The notes: generated from the letters alone by a model not told the origin. DNA of 64,000 nt from Hydrocarboniphaga sp965279055 (GCF_965279055.1 NZ_OZ257125.1:930001-994000), one strand, 5' to 3'. Positions 53,041 through 60,881 are shown, numbered from the stretch's first letter. A program made the numbers and translations.

Positions 53041-54236
53041 GGAACCTCTGAATAACTCACCGAAAGTCGAAGCGGTGACTGCGGCGCTGCCTTCATGATT
53101 GTTTTCTGCGAAGCCGACTGATTCATTTATCGGCCTGAGCTGATCAAAAGACGCTTACCGGTGACAATTCATCCCACATTGAGTATCAGCGGGCGCAATT
53201 CCCCCGTCATCGACAGCAATTTCTTTCGCACCATCCACAGATTCGACAGCGCAAACAGGGTCATCACCTGCGCCGTGTTTTTCGCCAGGCCCTTGAAGCG
53301 CACCTTGTTGTAGCCGAACTGCCGCTTGATTACGCGAAACGGATGCTCGACGAAGGCGCGAACGCGAGCCTTGGCATATTCCGCCTGCTGAGCCGCGCGC
53401 TTTTGACTGCCTTCCGGCATCGCACGAATCCGGCTTGAGCGAGCCGCGATCTGCCACTGCAGTTTCTTTCTCACCACGCGCTTGTCTGCGCCCGTGTAGC
53501 CCGCGTCGGCATAGACTACTTGCTCCCTGCCGTGCAGCAACTCGTCCACCACCGCGATGTCGGCTTCATTGGCAGCGGTTACCACCACGGTGTGCACCAA
53601 GCCAGAATCCACGTCCGCGCCGATGTGCGCCTTCATGCCGAAAAAGTACTGATTGCCTTTCTTGGTCTGGTGCATCTCGGGATCGCGCTCACCGTCGGCG
53701 TTCTTGGTCGAACTCGGCGCCGAAATGATCGTGGCATCCACCATGCTGCCGCGCTTGAGCAGCAAGCCTTTGCGCCCCAGGTAGGCATTGATCCGGGTGA
53801 AAAGCTCCAGCGCTAACCCATACGTTTCCAGCAGGTGTCTGAAATTCAGAATCGTGGTCTCGTCCGGAATCGGCCGCGTCAGCGACAGCCCGGCAAACTG
53901 ACGCATCGAGGCGACTTCGTACAGCGCCTCTTCCATCGCCGGATCCGACAATCCGAACCAGTTCTGCATGAGGTGAATGCGCAGCATCGTCGCCAGCGGA
54001 TACGGCGGCCGTCCATCGCCGCCCACCGGATACACCGGCTCGATCAGCGACAGCAGCAGCTTCCACGGAACCACCTGGTCCATCTCGGCTAGGAAAATCT
54101 CCCGACGTGTCCGTTTTCGCTTGCCCGCGTACTCCGCGTCCCCGAAACTCAACTGCATTGCTTCCGCTCCGATTCTTTTCTAGCCACAGATCGCAGCAAC
54201 CATCACGCCACTCGCAATGGGTTTTTCAGACCTTCC
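53041..54236. mobile_element. Complete IS5-family insertion sequence
   Basis: 1196 bp. Inverted ends GGAACCTCTGAATAA (53041-53055) and TTTTTCAGACCTTCC (54222-54236) match at 12 of 15 positions. TTAG occurs on both sides (53037-53040, 54237-54240), a YTAR target duplication typical of the IS5 group. One transposase gene fills it. It interrupts glgC. Confidence 0.92.
53169..54158 (-). CDS. IS5-family transposase
   Basis: A 329-residue DDE transposase. An N-terminal DUF772 domain (MQLSFGDAEYAGKRKRTRRE, then LRIHLMQNWFGLSDPAMEEAL) is followed by the catalytic part: MVDATII (first Asp), VYADAGYTGADKR (second Asp, the Y-1 region) and the late E in RAFVEHPFRVIKRQFGYNKV. No frame break is seen, so it may be active and may also act on the MITE-like elements with matching ends. 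Confidence 0.93.
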   Translation of the reverse strand: MQLSFGDAEYAGKRKRTRREIFLAEMDQVVPWKLLLSLIEPVYPVGGDGRPPYPLATMLRIHLMQNWFGLSDPAMEEALYEVASMRQFAGLSLTRPIPDETTILNFRHLLETYGLALELFTRINAYLGRKGLLLKRGSMVDATIISAPSSTKNADGERDPEMHQTKKGNQYFFGMKAHIGADVDSGLVHTVVVTAANEADIAVVDELLHGREQVVYADAGYTGADKRVVRKKLQWQIAARSSRIRAMPEGSQKRAAQQAEYAKARVRAFVEHPFRVIKRQFGYNKVRFKGLAKNTAQVMTLFALSNLWMVRKKLLSMTGELRPLILNVG

Positions 54237-54424
54237 TTAGACAGCGGGAAATCGATCAATCGATACTTGGCGCCGAATGGAACTGCCGGTTTGGCCACGT
54301 TGGCCGTCAGTGCGCCAAGGCGAGTACCCCTGCCGCCGGCGAGGATCAGCGCAAGGGTGTCCCGCGTCAGCAAGCTGACGAAGCGCCCCGCGGCTCCTGG
54401 ATGGATCGGGCTCATCGTGACGGG

Positions 54425-54673
54425 TCAACGGCACCACTCAGCGCGCAGCTGCTGACATTCCGCGTACCACGAGCAGGCGGATTCGCCGCATTGCTTAACA
54501 TCGGTGGTGAAGCAGGGCTCAAGGCCTGCCTGCATTTGCTCAAAGCGAATCAACCAGCGGCGATGAGTTGCCAAAACGGCCTCGGCGCGCGAGTCGTTCC
54601 GGAGAGGTGCCACGGAGGTCGTAGAGTTCATGGCCGGTACCGAGTCCAGGATTACCAACGAATCATGGTTCAC
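54425..54673 (-). CDS. Small cysteine-rich hypothetical protein
   Basis: An 82-residue protein, 9 bp before glgC and 59 bp after the gene upstream, so probably part of that row. It holds ATHRRWLIRFEQMQAGLEPC, then Cys in CGESACSWYAEC and a final C. The H-x2-W and C-x6-W spacing faintly recalls CZB zinc-binding proteins, but the second His part is missing. No firm family. ATG 54673. Confidence 0.4.
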   Translation of the reverse strand: MNHDSLVILDSVPAMNSTTSVAPLRNDSRAEAVLATHRRWLIRFEQMQAGLEPCFTTDVKQCGESACSWYAECQQLRAEWCR

Positions 54674-54732
54674 TGAGCTTCGTTAGACATTGATTGGGAT
54701 AAAAGCTACAAACAACATGGCAGTGGTTCGAT

Positions 54733-55101
54733 TCACTCGACGATCCGCCAATGCCCATGACGCCGGCAGGCCAGACCGTCGATTTGTAGCCGACGGTCGA
54801 CCAGCCATGCCGAGATGTCGAAGGCGCGACATGGGCCTGCTGCCGTATCGAAGACGTCCGCGATCTGGATCGTGTAGACGTTATGAGAAATGGGATTGCG
54901 CCACCGGTCCGCTTGGGCATCGGGGCCGGCATCAAGCAACTCTTCCACTCGCGCCAGATCGTTCTGGTCGAGTTCCGATGCCAGGTGCTTGTAGAGTCGG
55001 CTTCTCTCGCTTAGTTGCAGATCCGAGTCGGCGATCACCGGCGTCACGACCAGCATCGACAGCAGCGGCACGAGATATGAAAGCCGCCGCAAAAATTGCA
55101 T
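54733..55101 (-). CDS. Periplasmic protein with 17-kDa surface-antigen-like C-terminus
   Basis: A 122-residue exported protein. Signal peptide FLRRLSYLVPLLSMLVVTPV (cleaved after VIA), then an N-terminal helical part (LSERSRLYKHLASELDQNDL) and a C-terminal domain CRAFDISAWLVDRRLQIDGL ending ACRRHGHWRIVE, which matches the end of RT0821/Lpp0805-type surface antigens (two Cys, W-R-I-V). ATG 55101 gives the signal peptide. It follows the BON gene by 38 bp. Confidence 0.65.
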   Translation of the reverse strand: MQFLRRLSYLVPLLSMLVVTPVIADSDLQLSERSRLYKHLASELDQNDLARVEELLDAGPDAQADRWRNPISHNVYTIQIADVFDTAAGPCRAFDISAWLVDRRLQIDGLACRRHGHWRIVE

Positions 55102-55139
55102 CGGCGTGGTCAGTCTCGACGTTATGCCAGAGGCACTTT

Positions 55140-55793
55140 TCAAAACCCGATCTCGATCTGATTGACGACTTTTACGACGCCCGGTACCGCCCAGGCCGCA
55201 TCCTCGGCGCATGCACGCTCCAGTACCGTGTGAACATGGCCTCCGAGAACGACGGTGCCTTCATCGGCAACCTGAACCGTCACTCGATCTGCCTCCAGAT
55301 CGGCAGCGTGTTCGAAGCGGTTGCGGATCACGCGCTGGATCTGGCCCGGATCCGGAGCGCCCGCAATGTGAATTTCGTTGTGTACGGCGTGCACGCCACC
55401 CAGATTCGCCAGGTCGCTTTCCGCGACGCGGCGCTTCGCTTCCGAATCGGCTTCGCCACGGATGGTCAGGTCGCCGCGCTCGGAGGTGATCGTGAACGCA
55501 CCGACCGGTAACCTGTCGTCGCAATCGAGTAGGCAACGGGCTTTGAATACGATGGAATCGTCGGGCCTGTCATCGTGGCCGTCGGTGGCCGAGTCCAGGC
55601 CCTGGGCCAGCCCGACGACTCCTGCCACTCCGAGCACGAGCAACTCTGCCCGGCGCTTCTGTTCCTGATCGGGAACCGAGCCGACCAGCGTCACCACGCC
55701 GTGATGGACCAGCACGCGGATCAGGGACGCGTCGACGTTCGGCGCGGAGAAGAGTTCGTCTAGCACGGCCTGCTTGAGCTGGATGTCGTCCAT
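55140..55793 (-). CDS. Three-BON-domain protein
   Basis: A 217-residue protein made of three BON domains in a row: about 5-70 (VRVLVHHGVVTLVGSVPDQE), 75-145 (TSERGDLTIRGEADSEAKRR) and 150-215 (VADEGTVVLGGHVHTVLERA). BON domains bind phospholipids or periplasmic partners. No signal peptide is seen, so it would be cytoplasmic. The ATG at 55793 (MDDIQLKQ) is chosen because the one at 55853 touches the FNR box. Related single-BON gene at 60519. Confidence 0.85.
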   Translation of the reverse strand: MDDIQLKQAVLDELFSAPNVDASLIRVLVHHGVVTLVGSVPDQEQKRRAELLVLGVAGVVGLAQGLDSATDGHDDRPDDSIVFKARCLLDCDDRLPVGAFTITSERGDLTIRGEADSEAKRRVAESDLANLGGVHAVHNEIHIAGAPDPGQIQRVIRNRFEHAADLEADRVTVQVADEGTVVLGGHVHTVLERACAEDAAWAVPGVVKVVNQIEIGF

Positions 55794-55852
55794 TGGCTTG
55801 TCTGATCGAAGGAAGGCAGGGTCAATACTGCTGGTGTGGCTGGGCAGTGACA

Positions 55853-55866
55853 TTGACGTCGGTCAA
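55853..55866. promoter_or_regulatory. FNR/ANR box TTGACGTCGGTCAA
   Basis: Palindromic box, 59 bp before the BON gene on the reverse strand. It decides the start of that gene. Confidence 0.75.
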
Positions 55867-55893
55867 CAGCGGGCTGTCGCGCGGTGCCGCACT

Positions 55894-56538
55894 TCAGGGT
55901 GCTACCGTGTCCTGACAGTTCAATTCGCGGCGCGCTCGCTCGAGCAGTTGTGGCAGATCGCTGGACGGCAAGTTCTCCTCGCCGTAGTAGCGAATCAGGC
56001 TTGCATGGGCGGCATTGAATGCCGTGTACGCTTCCTGATAGCGATGCGACGCGAGATACAGAATCCCGAGTTGCCCTTGCGTCTCCGCGATCTCCAGATC
56101 ATCGGGTTCGTACGAGAGCCCCAGAATTGCCTGAGCGCGCAGCAGCTTGCGTTCGGCCAGCGAGATATTGCCGGTGACTTGCAGGATGTCGGCCTGACGT
56201 CGAAGCGCCGGCACCATCATCGGATCGTCGGCGCCGAACACCGCTTCGGTGACGTCGGCCGCCTGCTGCGCCAGCAGCGTGGCGTCGTCGAATTGACCCT
56301 GGTCGACGCGCAGCTGCGCCAGGTTCTCGAAGGCTGTTGCCTGTTCCGGCGCGCCGCTTCTCAGGCGCACGGCGAGGTCTGCGGCAGCCTCGCATTTGTA
56401 TATCGCGTTCGGATAGTCGGCAGAGCGGAGAGCGCGGTCGCAGGCTTCGTTGAAGCTCCATACGTCCGGTGGCGTCGCCATGGCGGGGGCGGTGACGCCG
56501 AGCAGAACTACGAGAGCAGCCATCGTTGAGATGTTCAT
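55894..56538 (-). CDS. Exported tetratricopeptide-repeat protein
   Basis: A 214-residue protein with a signal peptide (STMAALVVLLGVTAPAMA) and TPR-like helix pairs: FNEACDRALRSADYPNAIYK, AFENLAQLRVDQGQFDDATL, ALRRQADILQVTGNISLAER, ETQGQLGILYLASHRYQEAY. It should be a periplasmic scaffold. Cys near both ends (EACDRAL, LNCQDT) could form a disulfide. The FNR box is 86 bp upstream. Confidence 0.8.
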   Translation of the reverse strand: MNISTMAALVVLLGVTAPAMATPPDVWSFNEACDRALRSADYPNAIYKCEAAADLAVRLRSGAPEQATAFENLAQLRVDQGQFDDATLLAQQAADVTEAVFGADDPMMVPALRRQADILQVTGNISLAERKLLRAQAILGLSYEPDDLEIAETQGQLGILYLASHRYQEAYTAFNAAHASLIRYYGEENLPSSDLPQLLERARRELNCQDTVAP

Positions 56539-56624
56539 GCTGGTTTCCTGATTGGCACCTGTTCAAGATGCGCTTCAGCCGGCAGACGGACGATGATGTG
56601 GGTCAAGCGATGGCGCGATATCGA

Positions 56625-56638
56625 TTGACCTGGATCAA
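56625..56638. promoter_or_regulatory. FNR/ANR box TTGACCTGGATCAA
   Basis: 86 bp before the TPR gene (reverse strand). It has one TTGAC half and one perfect ATCAA half. Confidence 0.75.
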
Positions 56639-56719
56639 CGCGATAGTGCGAAATTTGCGAGTCTGCACCGGTGTTCGCAGGCCGGCCGCTATGCCGGGCT
56701 GCGTCAGCAGCCCCCGGAA

Positions 56720-57658
56720 TTACGTCGCTCGCTTGACTGCCAGTACGTTGCACGGCGCGTTCTGAAGAATCGACTCGCCGCTGGTGCCGAGCATCGCCCT
56801 ATCCATCGCCGTGTGATGCTCGGCGCCGATGACGATGACGTCGCTGTTGTCGCCCCTGGCGAATTCGGCGAGCGCCAGGCCCGGTGCGCCAGGAAGAAAG
56901 TGTCGTCTTTCGGCGGCAACGCCGTAGCGATCGCAGATCGCGGCGAAGTTGTCGATGGCGATGGCCTCCAATGTGGCGTAGAGCTCGGCGGCCATTTCGA
57001 CGCCGGTACCCATCGGATCCATCGGAATGGCCGCCGCCACTTCAAAGCAATGGGCCAGGTGAAGTTCGGCGTCGCTCTGCAGCGCGAGTGAGAGCGCTGC
57101 GTGAATGATCTGGTCGTTGAGAACTTCGACCGCCGCCGAAGTCGGCTGGATATCGACAGCGGCCACGATGCGCTTCGGTAACGCATGTGCCAACGAATTG
57201 ACCAGCAACAGCGGAACCGGACAGTCTCGAAGCAGATGCCAGTCTAGTGGCGTCAGCAACACCCGTTTGATCAGGTTTTCATGGGTGGTGTCCTTGATGA
57301 CCAAGTCGGGCTGGTATTCCTGGACATGGATTAGGATCTCTTCGAGCAGACTGCGTGTCCACACCACCTCTGACGTGGCCGAAACACCGTCGCGCGCGAG
57401 CAGCATCGTCTCTTCCTTCAGGCGCGCGATCTTTTCCCCAATCCAGGATTCACGCGCCATCTTGCTTTCGGAATGGTCCAGTTTCTCGGCAGCGGCGATC
57501 ACGCGGTTGCGGTCAAACAGCACCATGTGCAACGACGCGCCGCTGGCTCGCGCTAGCCAGGCCGCTCTTTCGAACGCGGGGGTGCGCCGCAGCGTCGGAT
57601 CCACGATCAGCAGGATCCGCTGATAGTTTCCGGGAGTGAGCGTCAGGCTTGAGGTCAT
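56720..57658 (-). CDS. Two-domain universal stress protein 3
   Basis: A 312-residue paralogue of the two other Usp proteins: YQRILLIVDPTLRRTPAFER, VLLTPLDWHLLRDCPVPLLL, DVIVIGAEHHTAMDRAMLGT and APCNVLAVKRAT. It is encoded on the other strand. ATG 57658 (MTSSLTLTPG) is preferred to a TTG at 57673. Its FNR box is shared with the remnant reading the other way. Confidence 0.9.
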   Translation of the reverse strand: MTSSLTLTPGNYQRILLIVDPTLRRTPAFERAAWLARASGASLHMVLFDRNRVIAAAEKLDHSESKMARESWIGEKIARLKEETMLLARDGVSATSEVVWTRSLLEEILIHVQEYQPDLVIKDTTHENLIKRVLLTPLDWHLLRDCPVPLLLVNSLAHALPKRIVAAVDIQPTSAAVEVLNDQIIHAALSLALQSDAELHLAHCFEVAAAIPMDPMGTGVEMAAELYATLEAIAIDNFAAICDRYGVAAERRHFLPGAPGLALAEFARGDNSDVIVIGAEHHTAMDRAMLGTSGESILQNAPCNVLAVKRAT

Positions 57659-57712
57659 GGAGAAGCTCGGCAATAAGGCGCTTCATGTTGGCGTGCGCGT
57701 GATCGCGTCTCA

Positions 57713-57726
57713 TTGACCAGGGTCAA
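57713..57726. promoter_or_regulatory. Shared FNR/ANR box TTGACCAGGGTCAA
   Basis: Between divergent transcripts: 54 bp before Usp 3 (reverse) and 68 bp before the HDAC remnant (forward). TATGCT at 57750 lies 30.5 nt from the box centre on the forward side. Confidence 0.8.
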
Positions 57727-57794
57727 GGGGGAGGGGGGCGGTCGATCGCTATGCTGCCTGTGCCGGCGATTACCGCCGATGCGATGGCGTAATC

Positions 57795-58016
57795 ATGACC
57801 ACCTTGCCGAGCTACTGGATCACGCATCCGAGCTGTCGCCTGCATCGCATGGAGGCATCCGAGGCGAGCGTGGCATCGCTGCTGCGTGTGCATGGCGCCG
57901 ATCACGTCGAAGCTGTCTTGAGGACTAGGCCTGCAGAGGGGCTGATCCATATCGACCCTGATACGTCGATGAATGCCCATACCGCCACCGCGGCCTTGCA
58001 TGCGGCAGGAGCGGGT
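57795..58016 (+). pseudogene. Histone deacetylase-superfamily remnant
   Basis: The opening YWITHPSCRLHRMEA matches the start of class II-like bacterial deacetylases (acetoin-utilisation/APAH type), and SLLRVHGADHVEAVLR with GLIHIDPDTSMNAHTATAAL matches a slightly later part. The segment that normally lies between them, and everything after, are missing. It is joined in frame to a second remnant of an FNR-type regulator. Confidence 0.65.
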
Positions 58017-58626
58017 CGATCTTGTTTTGAGTCGAACGTCGCCGTGAGCCGGATGCCGGTGGTCGAGGGCGAGCACCTGTAGCGGGCCGACGACAAGGCC
58101 GACCACGTCTACGTGGTTCGTGGCGGAGCGTTGAAGACCTACGTGACGTCCCTCGAAGGCGACGAAGAGATCCGCGGCTTTCACCCTCGCCGAAGAAGTG
58201 GCAGGACTTGACGCCATCTGCCAGCCGAGCGTCCGCTCCAGCGCGCGGGCGTTGTCCCGCACCGGGATATGTCGCCTGCCGGTCGCGTCAGTACGCTGCC
58301 GGATGCTTGAGTCGGGCTCGTTCCGCGATCGCATCCTGGCCAACCTGGGCCGTGAGTTCGATCGCCTGAACGGCATGCTGCACCGTGAGCGTTGCACGGC
58401 CGACCAGCGTGTTGCCAGCTTCCTGATGAGTCAGCTGAGATGTGATGAAACTGAAAAGACGGAGATACAGCTGCCGATGTCACGCGTGGATCTGGCTCGC
58501 TGTCTGGATCTTGCAACGGAGACGGTGTCTCGTGTTTTCACCCGGCTTCAGGCGCGCAATATCCTGCGCAGCCAGGGAGCCGTCAGCGAGGTGGTGGACC
58601 GCGATGCACTGAGCGCTTTGGCCTGA
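58017..58626 (+). pseudogene. Broken FNR/ANR-type (Crp family) regulator
   Basis: The sensor part reads VAVSRMPVVEGEHL, a TAG at 58080-58082 where most homologues have an aromatic residue, then RADDKADHVYVVRGGALKTY and LEGDEEIRGFH. One extra C near 58187 shifts the frame; AEEVAGLDAIC resumes it and runs to the end. The helix-turn-helix SRVDLARCLDLATETVSRVF has the E-x2-S-R pattern that reads TTGAT. The N-terminal Cys cluster is missing. Only the C-terminal half, from GTG 58198, could be made. Confidence 0.85.
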
Positions 58627-58636
58627 CACCGTCGTC

Positions 58637-58650
58637 TTGACCGGGGTCAA
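58637..58650. promoter_or_regulatory. FNR/ANR box TTGACCGGGGTCAA with -10 TATGCT
   Basis: 56 bp before the quinone reductase start. TATGCT at 58673-58678 begins 29.5 nt from the box centre, exactly the class II position. Confidence 0.85.
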
Positions 58651-58706
58651 GGGAGCCGGCCTGACTCCTGGCTATGCTGGCGACTCCAGACTACCCGGAC
58701 TGCATC

Positions 58707-59282
58707 ATGCGAATCGCTATCATCCAGGGCCATCCCGACGCCAGTGAGACACACCTTGGCCATGCCCTGGCACGCGCCTATGCCGACGCAGCAGAAAAGA
58801 CGGGGCATGAAGTGCGAAACATCATCGTCGCCCAACTGGCGGTGCCGTTGTTGTACACCAAGGACGAGTGGCAGAACGGCGAAGTACCTGAGACGGTGAT
58901 GGCGGCGCAGGATGTGATGATGTGGGCCGACCATCTGCTGATCGTGCATCCGCTCTGGCTAGGATCGATGCCCGCGTCTTTCAAAGCGTTCTTGGAGCAG
59001 GTCTCTCGGCCTGACTTCACCGTCGTTCGCGGCAGCAAAGGCGCATTGAAGCGGCTCAGCGGCCGGTCCGCGCGTGTGGTCCTCACAATGGGAATGTCGG
59101 GGCTGTTGTACCGGTTCTACTTCATGGCCCAAGGTTTGAAGAGCCTGGTCCGGAACATCCTGAAATTTGCCGGCATCTCCCCGGTGAGCACCACCGTTGT
59201 GGGGATGGTTGAGGGTCGGCACAATCGTGTCGAATCGAAGTGGCTGCCGCTGATGCGTCGATACGGCGCGCTGGCAATATGA
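58707..59282 (+). CDS. NAD(P)H quinone oxidoreductase, flavodoxin-like fold
   Basis: A 191-residue flavoprotein of the Flavodoxin_2 family (NQO/KefF/MdaB-like). FMN/FAD-site marks are IAIIQGHPDASETHLGHAL at the start, HLLIVHPLWLGSMPASFKAF in the middle and VVLTMGMSGLLYRF. It would make two-electron reductions of quinones, sparing radicals. ATG 58707 follows the FNR promoter well. The K+ channel gene follows by 43 bp; KefF-type enzymes also act with K+ channels, so a joint role is possible. Confidence 0.88.
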   Translation: MRIAIIQGHPDASETHLGHALARAYADAAEKTGHEVRNIIVAQLAVPLLYTKDEWQNGEVPETVMAAQDVMMWADHLLIVHPLWLGSMPASFKAFLEQVSRPDFTVVRGSKGALKRLSGRSARVVLTMGMSGLLYRFYFMAQGLKSLVRNILKFAGISPVSTTVVGMVEGRHNRVESKWLPLMRRYGALAI

Positions 59283-59325
59283 CGCCGCGTCGATACGGCG
59301 TCGATGCGCTCGCGTGACGTCCACG

Positions 59326-59814
59326 ATGACACCCGAACTGTTGCGTGCGGCAACGTCACCACTTTACTGGGGCATCGTCGTCGCGACATTGCTGTTGGTC
59401 GGAGGCGCGGTCACGCTCCACTTCGAAGGTCTCGATCGTCTCAACCGGACGATGCCGCAGTGGCGTATGGCTCCGCGCATGCGGATCCTTCGTCTGATCT
59501 TCGTGATCATCGCATTGCATATCGCCGAGATCTGGGTCTTCGGCATCGGTCTTCATCTAATTACGCTGATACCTGGCAGCGGAGACATCGGGGCTGGCAC
59601 TTCCCGCGTACTGGATGCGGTCTATCTGTCTACGACGACGTTCACGACCGTGGGATACGGCGACTTGGTGCCCCGAGGTCCTTTGAGATTGGTACTAGGC
59701 AGCGAAGCCTTGACCGGCTTCGTGCTGTTGACCTGGTCAGCGTCTTTCACCTACCTCGAAATGCAACGCTTCTGGCAGACTGACAATTTAAGCGTCTCAG
59801 CACGGGCTGGGTGA
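59326..59814 (+). CDS. Two-helix potassium channel (Ion_trans_2)
   Basis: A 162-residue membrane protein. Helices at about 14-32 (YWGIVVATLLLVGGAVTL), 52-75 (LRLIFVIIALHIAEIWVF) and 120-140 frame a pore loop with the K+ selectivity filter TTVGYGD in STTTFTTVGYGDLVPRG. No regulatory RCK domain. ATG 59326 is preferred to GTG 59314. It follows the quinone reductase and is probably read from the same FNR promoter. Confidence 0.87.
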   Translation: MTPELLRAATSPLYWGIVVATLLLVGGAVTLHFEGLDRLNRTMPQWRMAPRMRILRLIFVIIALHIAEIWVFGIGLHLITLIPGSGDIGAGTSRVLDAVYLSTTTFTTVGYGDLVPRGPLRLVLGSEALTGFVLLTWSASFTYLEMQRFWQTDNLSVSARAG

Positions 59815-59824
59815 TCCGCGTCAA
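59811..59824. promoter_or_regulatory. Weak FNR-like box GTGATCCGCGTCAA
   Basis: Overlaps the end of the K+ channel gene; one mismatch in the first half. No start codon at the usual distance follows, so it may be a relic or chance match. Confidence 0.35.
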
Positions 59825-59930
59825 TGCCAGGTTGAAACTGGTGCGTCATCATGCGTGCGCAGCAATGCCAGGGATTAAATCGATGCATAGCGCAGTCGGC
59901 AGACACTAGGACGCTGCTTGCCGGATCGAG

Positions 59931-59944
59931 TTGACGGTGATCAA
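59931..59944. promoter_or_regulatory. FNR/ANR box TTGACGGTGATCAA with -10 GATGCT
   Basis: 55 bp before the start of the broken alcohol dehydrogenase. GATGCT at 59967 lies 29.5 nt from the box centre and differs from TATGCT (58673) in one base. Confidence 0.78.
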
Positions 59945-59999
59945 TGTCGTCCCGTCGGTGATACCCGATGCTTCTCTGGCCCCCAAGGGATGGGCGGTC

Positions 60000-60459
60000 A
60001 TGAAGAAGACGATGATGGCGGTGGTGGTTCGCAGCTTTGGTCAGCCGCTTCAGATTGAGCAGGTTCAGATTCCGATATCAGGTCGTGGCGAGGTATTGAT
60101 CAAGCTGCTGGCGAGCGGCGTCTGGCACACCGATTTGCATGCGGCCGCCTGGTTACGGCGGTGTCTCCGGTCGCATTCGGTCAGCCCTTGGCAATGGCAC
60201 GGCGCACGGCGCGGTCAGCCTGGCAGGGCTTACCCCCGGCGGGTTCGAGGCCCCGATCTTCGACGTCGTGCTGCAGCGTCTGACGATTCGGGGCCCCATC
60301 GTCGGTGCCCGTCTGGATCTCCAGGAGGCCGTGGCATTTGCTGTTCAGAGCGAAGTGCGGCCGACGGTTCACAGCGTCAGGCTGCATCAGATCAACGAAG
60401 TCCTTCAAGATCTGAACGCCCGAAAGGTCCATGGCAGGATCGTCATCGATATGCGTTAG
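60000..60459 (+). pseudogene. adhP: Zinc alcohol dehydrogenase with internal deletion
   Basis: The start KKTMMAVVVRSFGQPLQIEQ and VLIKLLASGVWHTDLHAA belong to an AdhP-type enzyme, but the catalytic Cys of the usual GVCHTDLH is Trp. After about 50 codons the frame breaks and the text jumps to the C-terminal part in another frame (AVSLAGLTPGGFEAPIFDVV, RGPIVGARLDLQEAV, HGRIVIDMR). About 600 bp of the middle, with the structural zinc and NAD site, is missing. It cannot work. Confidence 0.88.
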
Positions 60460-60518
60460 CCGCTCGCTGCGACGTCGCCTGCCTCATCACCGAGGCAGGA
60501 CTCTAAGAAGAGTAGCAG

Positions 60519-60731
60519 CTAGAGGCGGACTTCCAGTTGCTGGTTGAGGCGCTTCACGCCTTCGACCCGGCGAGCCGTCAGCGCTGCAAGGTGCATCTGC
60601 ACGTAATCGCGGACGTGACCGATAAGCTCGACCTCGCCGGCGTCCACATGAACATCAATATGCGTGGCATCGATTGCCGTATCGGCAGTCAATGCTTGTA
60701 GTACACAGAGCTTCAGGTGAAGGTCATCCAT
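60519..60731 (-). CDS. Single-BON-domain protein
   Basis: A 70-residue protein that is one BON domain: DDLHLKLCVLQALTADTAID, DVHVDAGEVELIGHVRDYVQ, RVEGVKRLNQQLEVRL. It resembles one unit of the three-BON protein at 55140 and shares its opening MDD(I/L)xLK, so one may have come from the other. FNR box 78 bp upstream. No signal peptide. Confidence 0.75.
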   Translation of the reverse strand: MDDLHLKLCVLQALTADTAIDATHIDVHVDAGEVELIGHVRDYVQMHLAALTARRVEGVKRLNQQLEVRL

Positions 60732-60809
60732 ATTTTCTCGTCCGATGGAGGCGGCCGCCCTGCACGGGCCGGATTGCCACGATCCTGTGCAGTCGAGCGA
60801 GCGTCTGCA

Positions 60810-60823
60810 TTGATCGGGGTCAA
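60810..60823. promoter_or_regulatory. FNR/ANR box TTGATCGGGGTCAA
   Basis: 78 bp before the single-BON gene (reverse). A second box, 60882-60895, serves the other direction. Confidence 0.75.
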
Positions 60824-60881
60824 GGTAGGAGGGCTCCGTTGGAGATGCCAACAAAATTGGGATTGCCTCGATGGCCGGTCG

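Larger units (their letters stand above)
51939..54415 (-). pseudogene. glgC: Glucose-1-phosphate adenylyltransferase, split by an IS and frameshifted
   Basis: The 5' part (54415-54237) encodes LALILAGGRGTRLGALT, AKPAVPFG and RLIDFPLS, the GlgC nucleotide-binding start. The IS5-type element 53041-54236 follows, flanked by TTAG. The rest (53040-51939) resumes SNCRNSGIRR, then needs one more G (GGG for GGGG near 53006-53012) to continue LTQYKAQGL, and runs through HIYKMDYGAML, the left-handed helix domain and the end. Both lesions stop production of ADP-glucose for glycogen. It was last in a row with the 54425, 54733 and 55140 genes. Confidence 0.9.
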
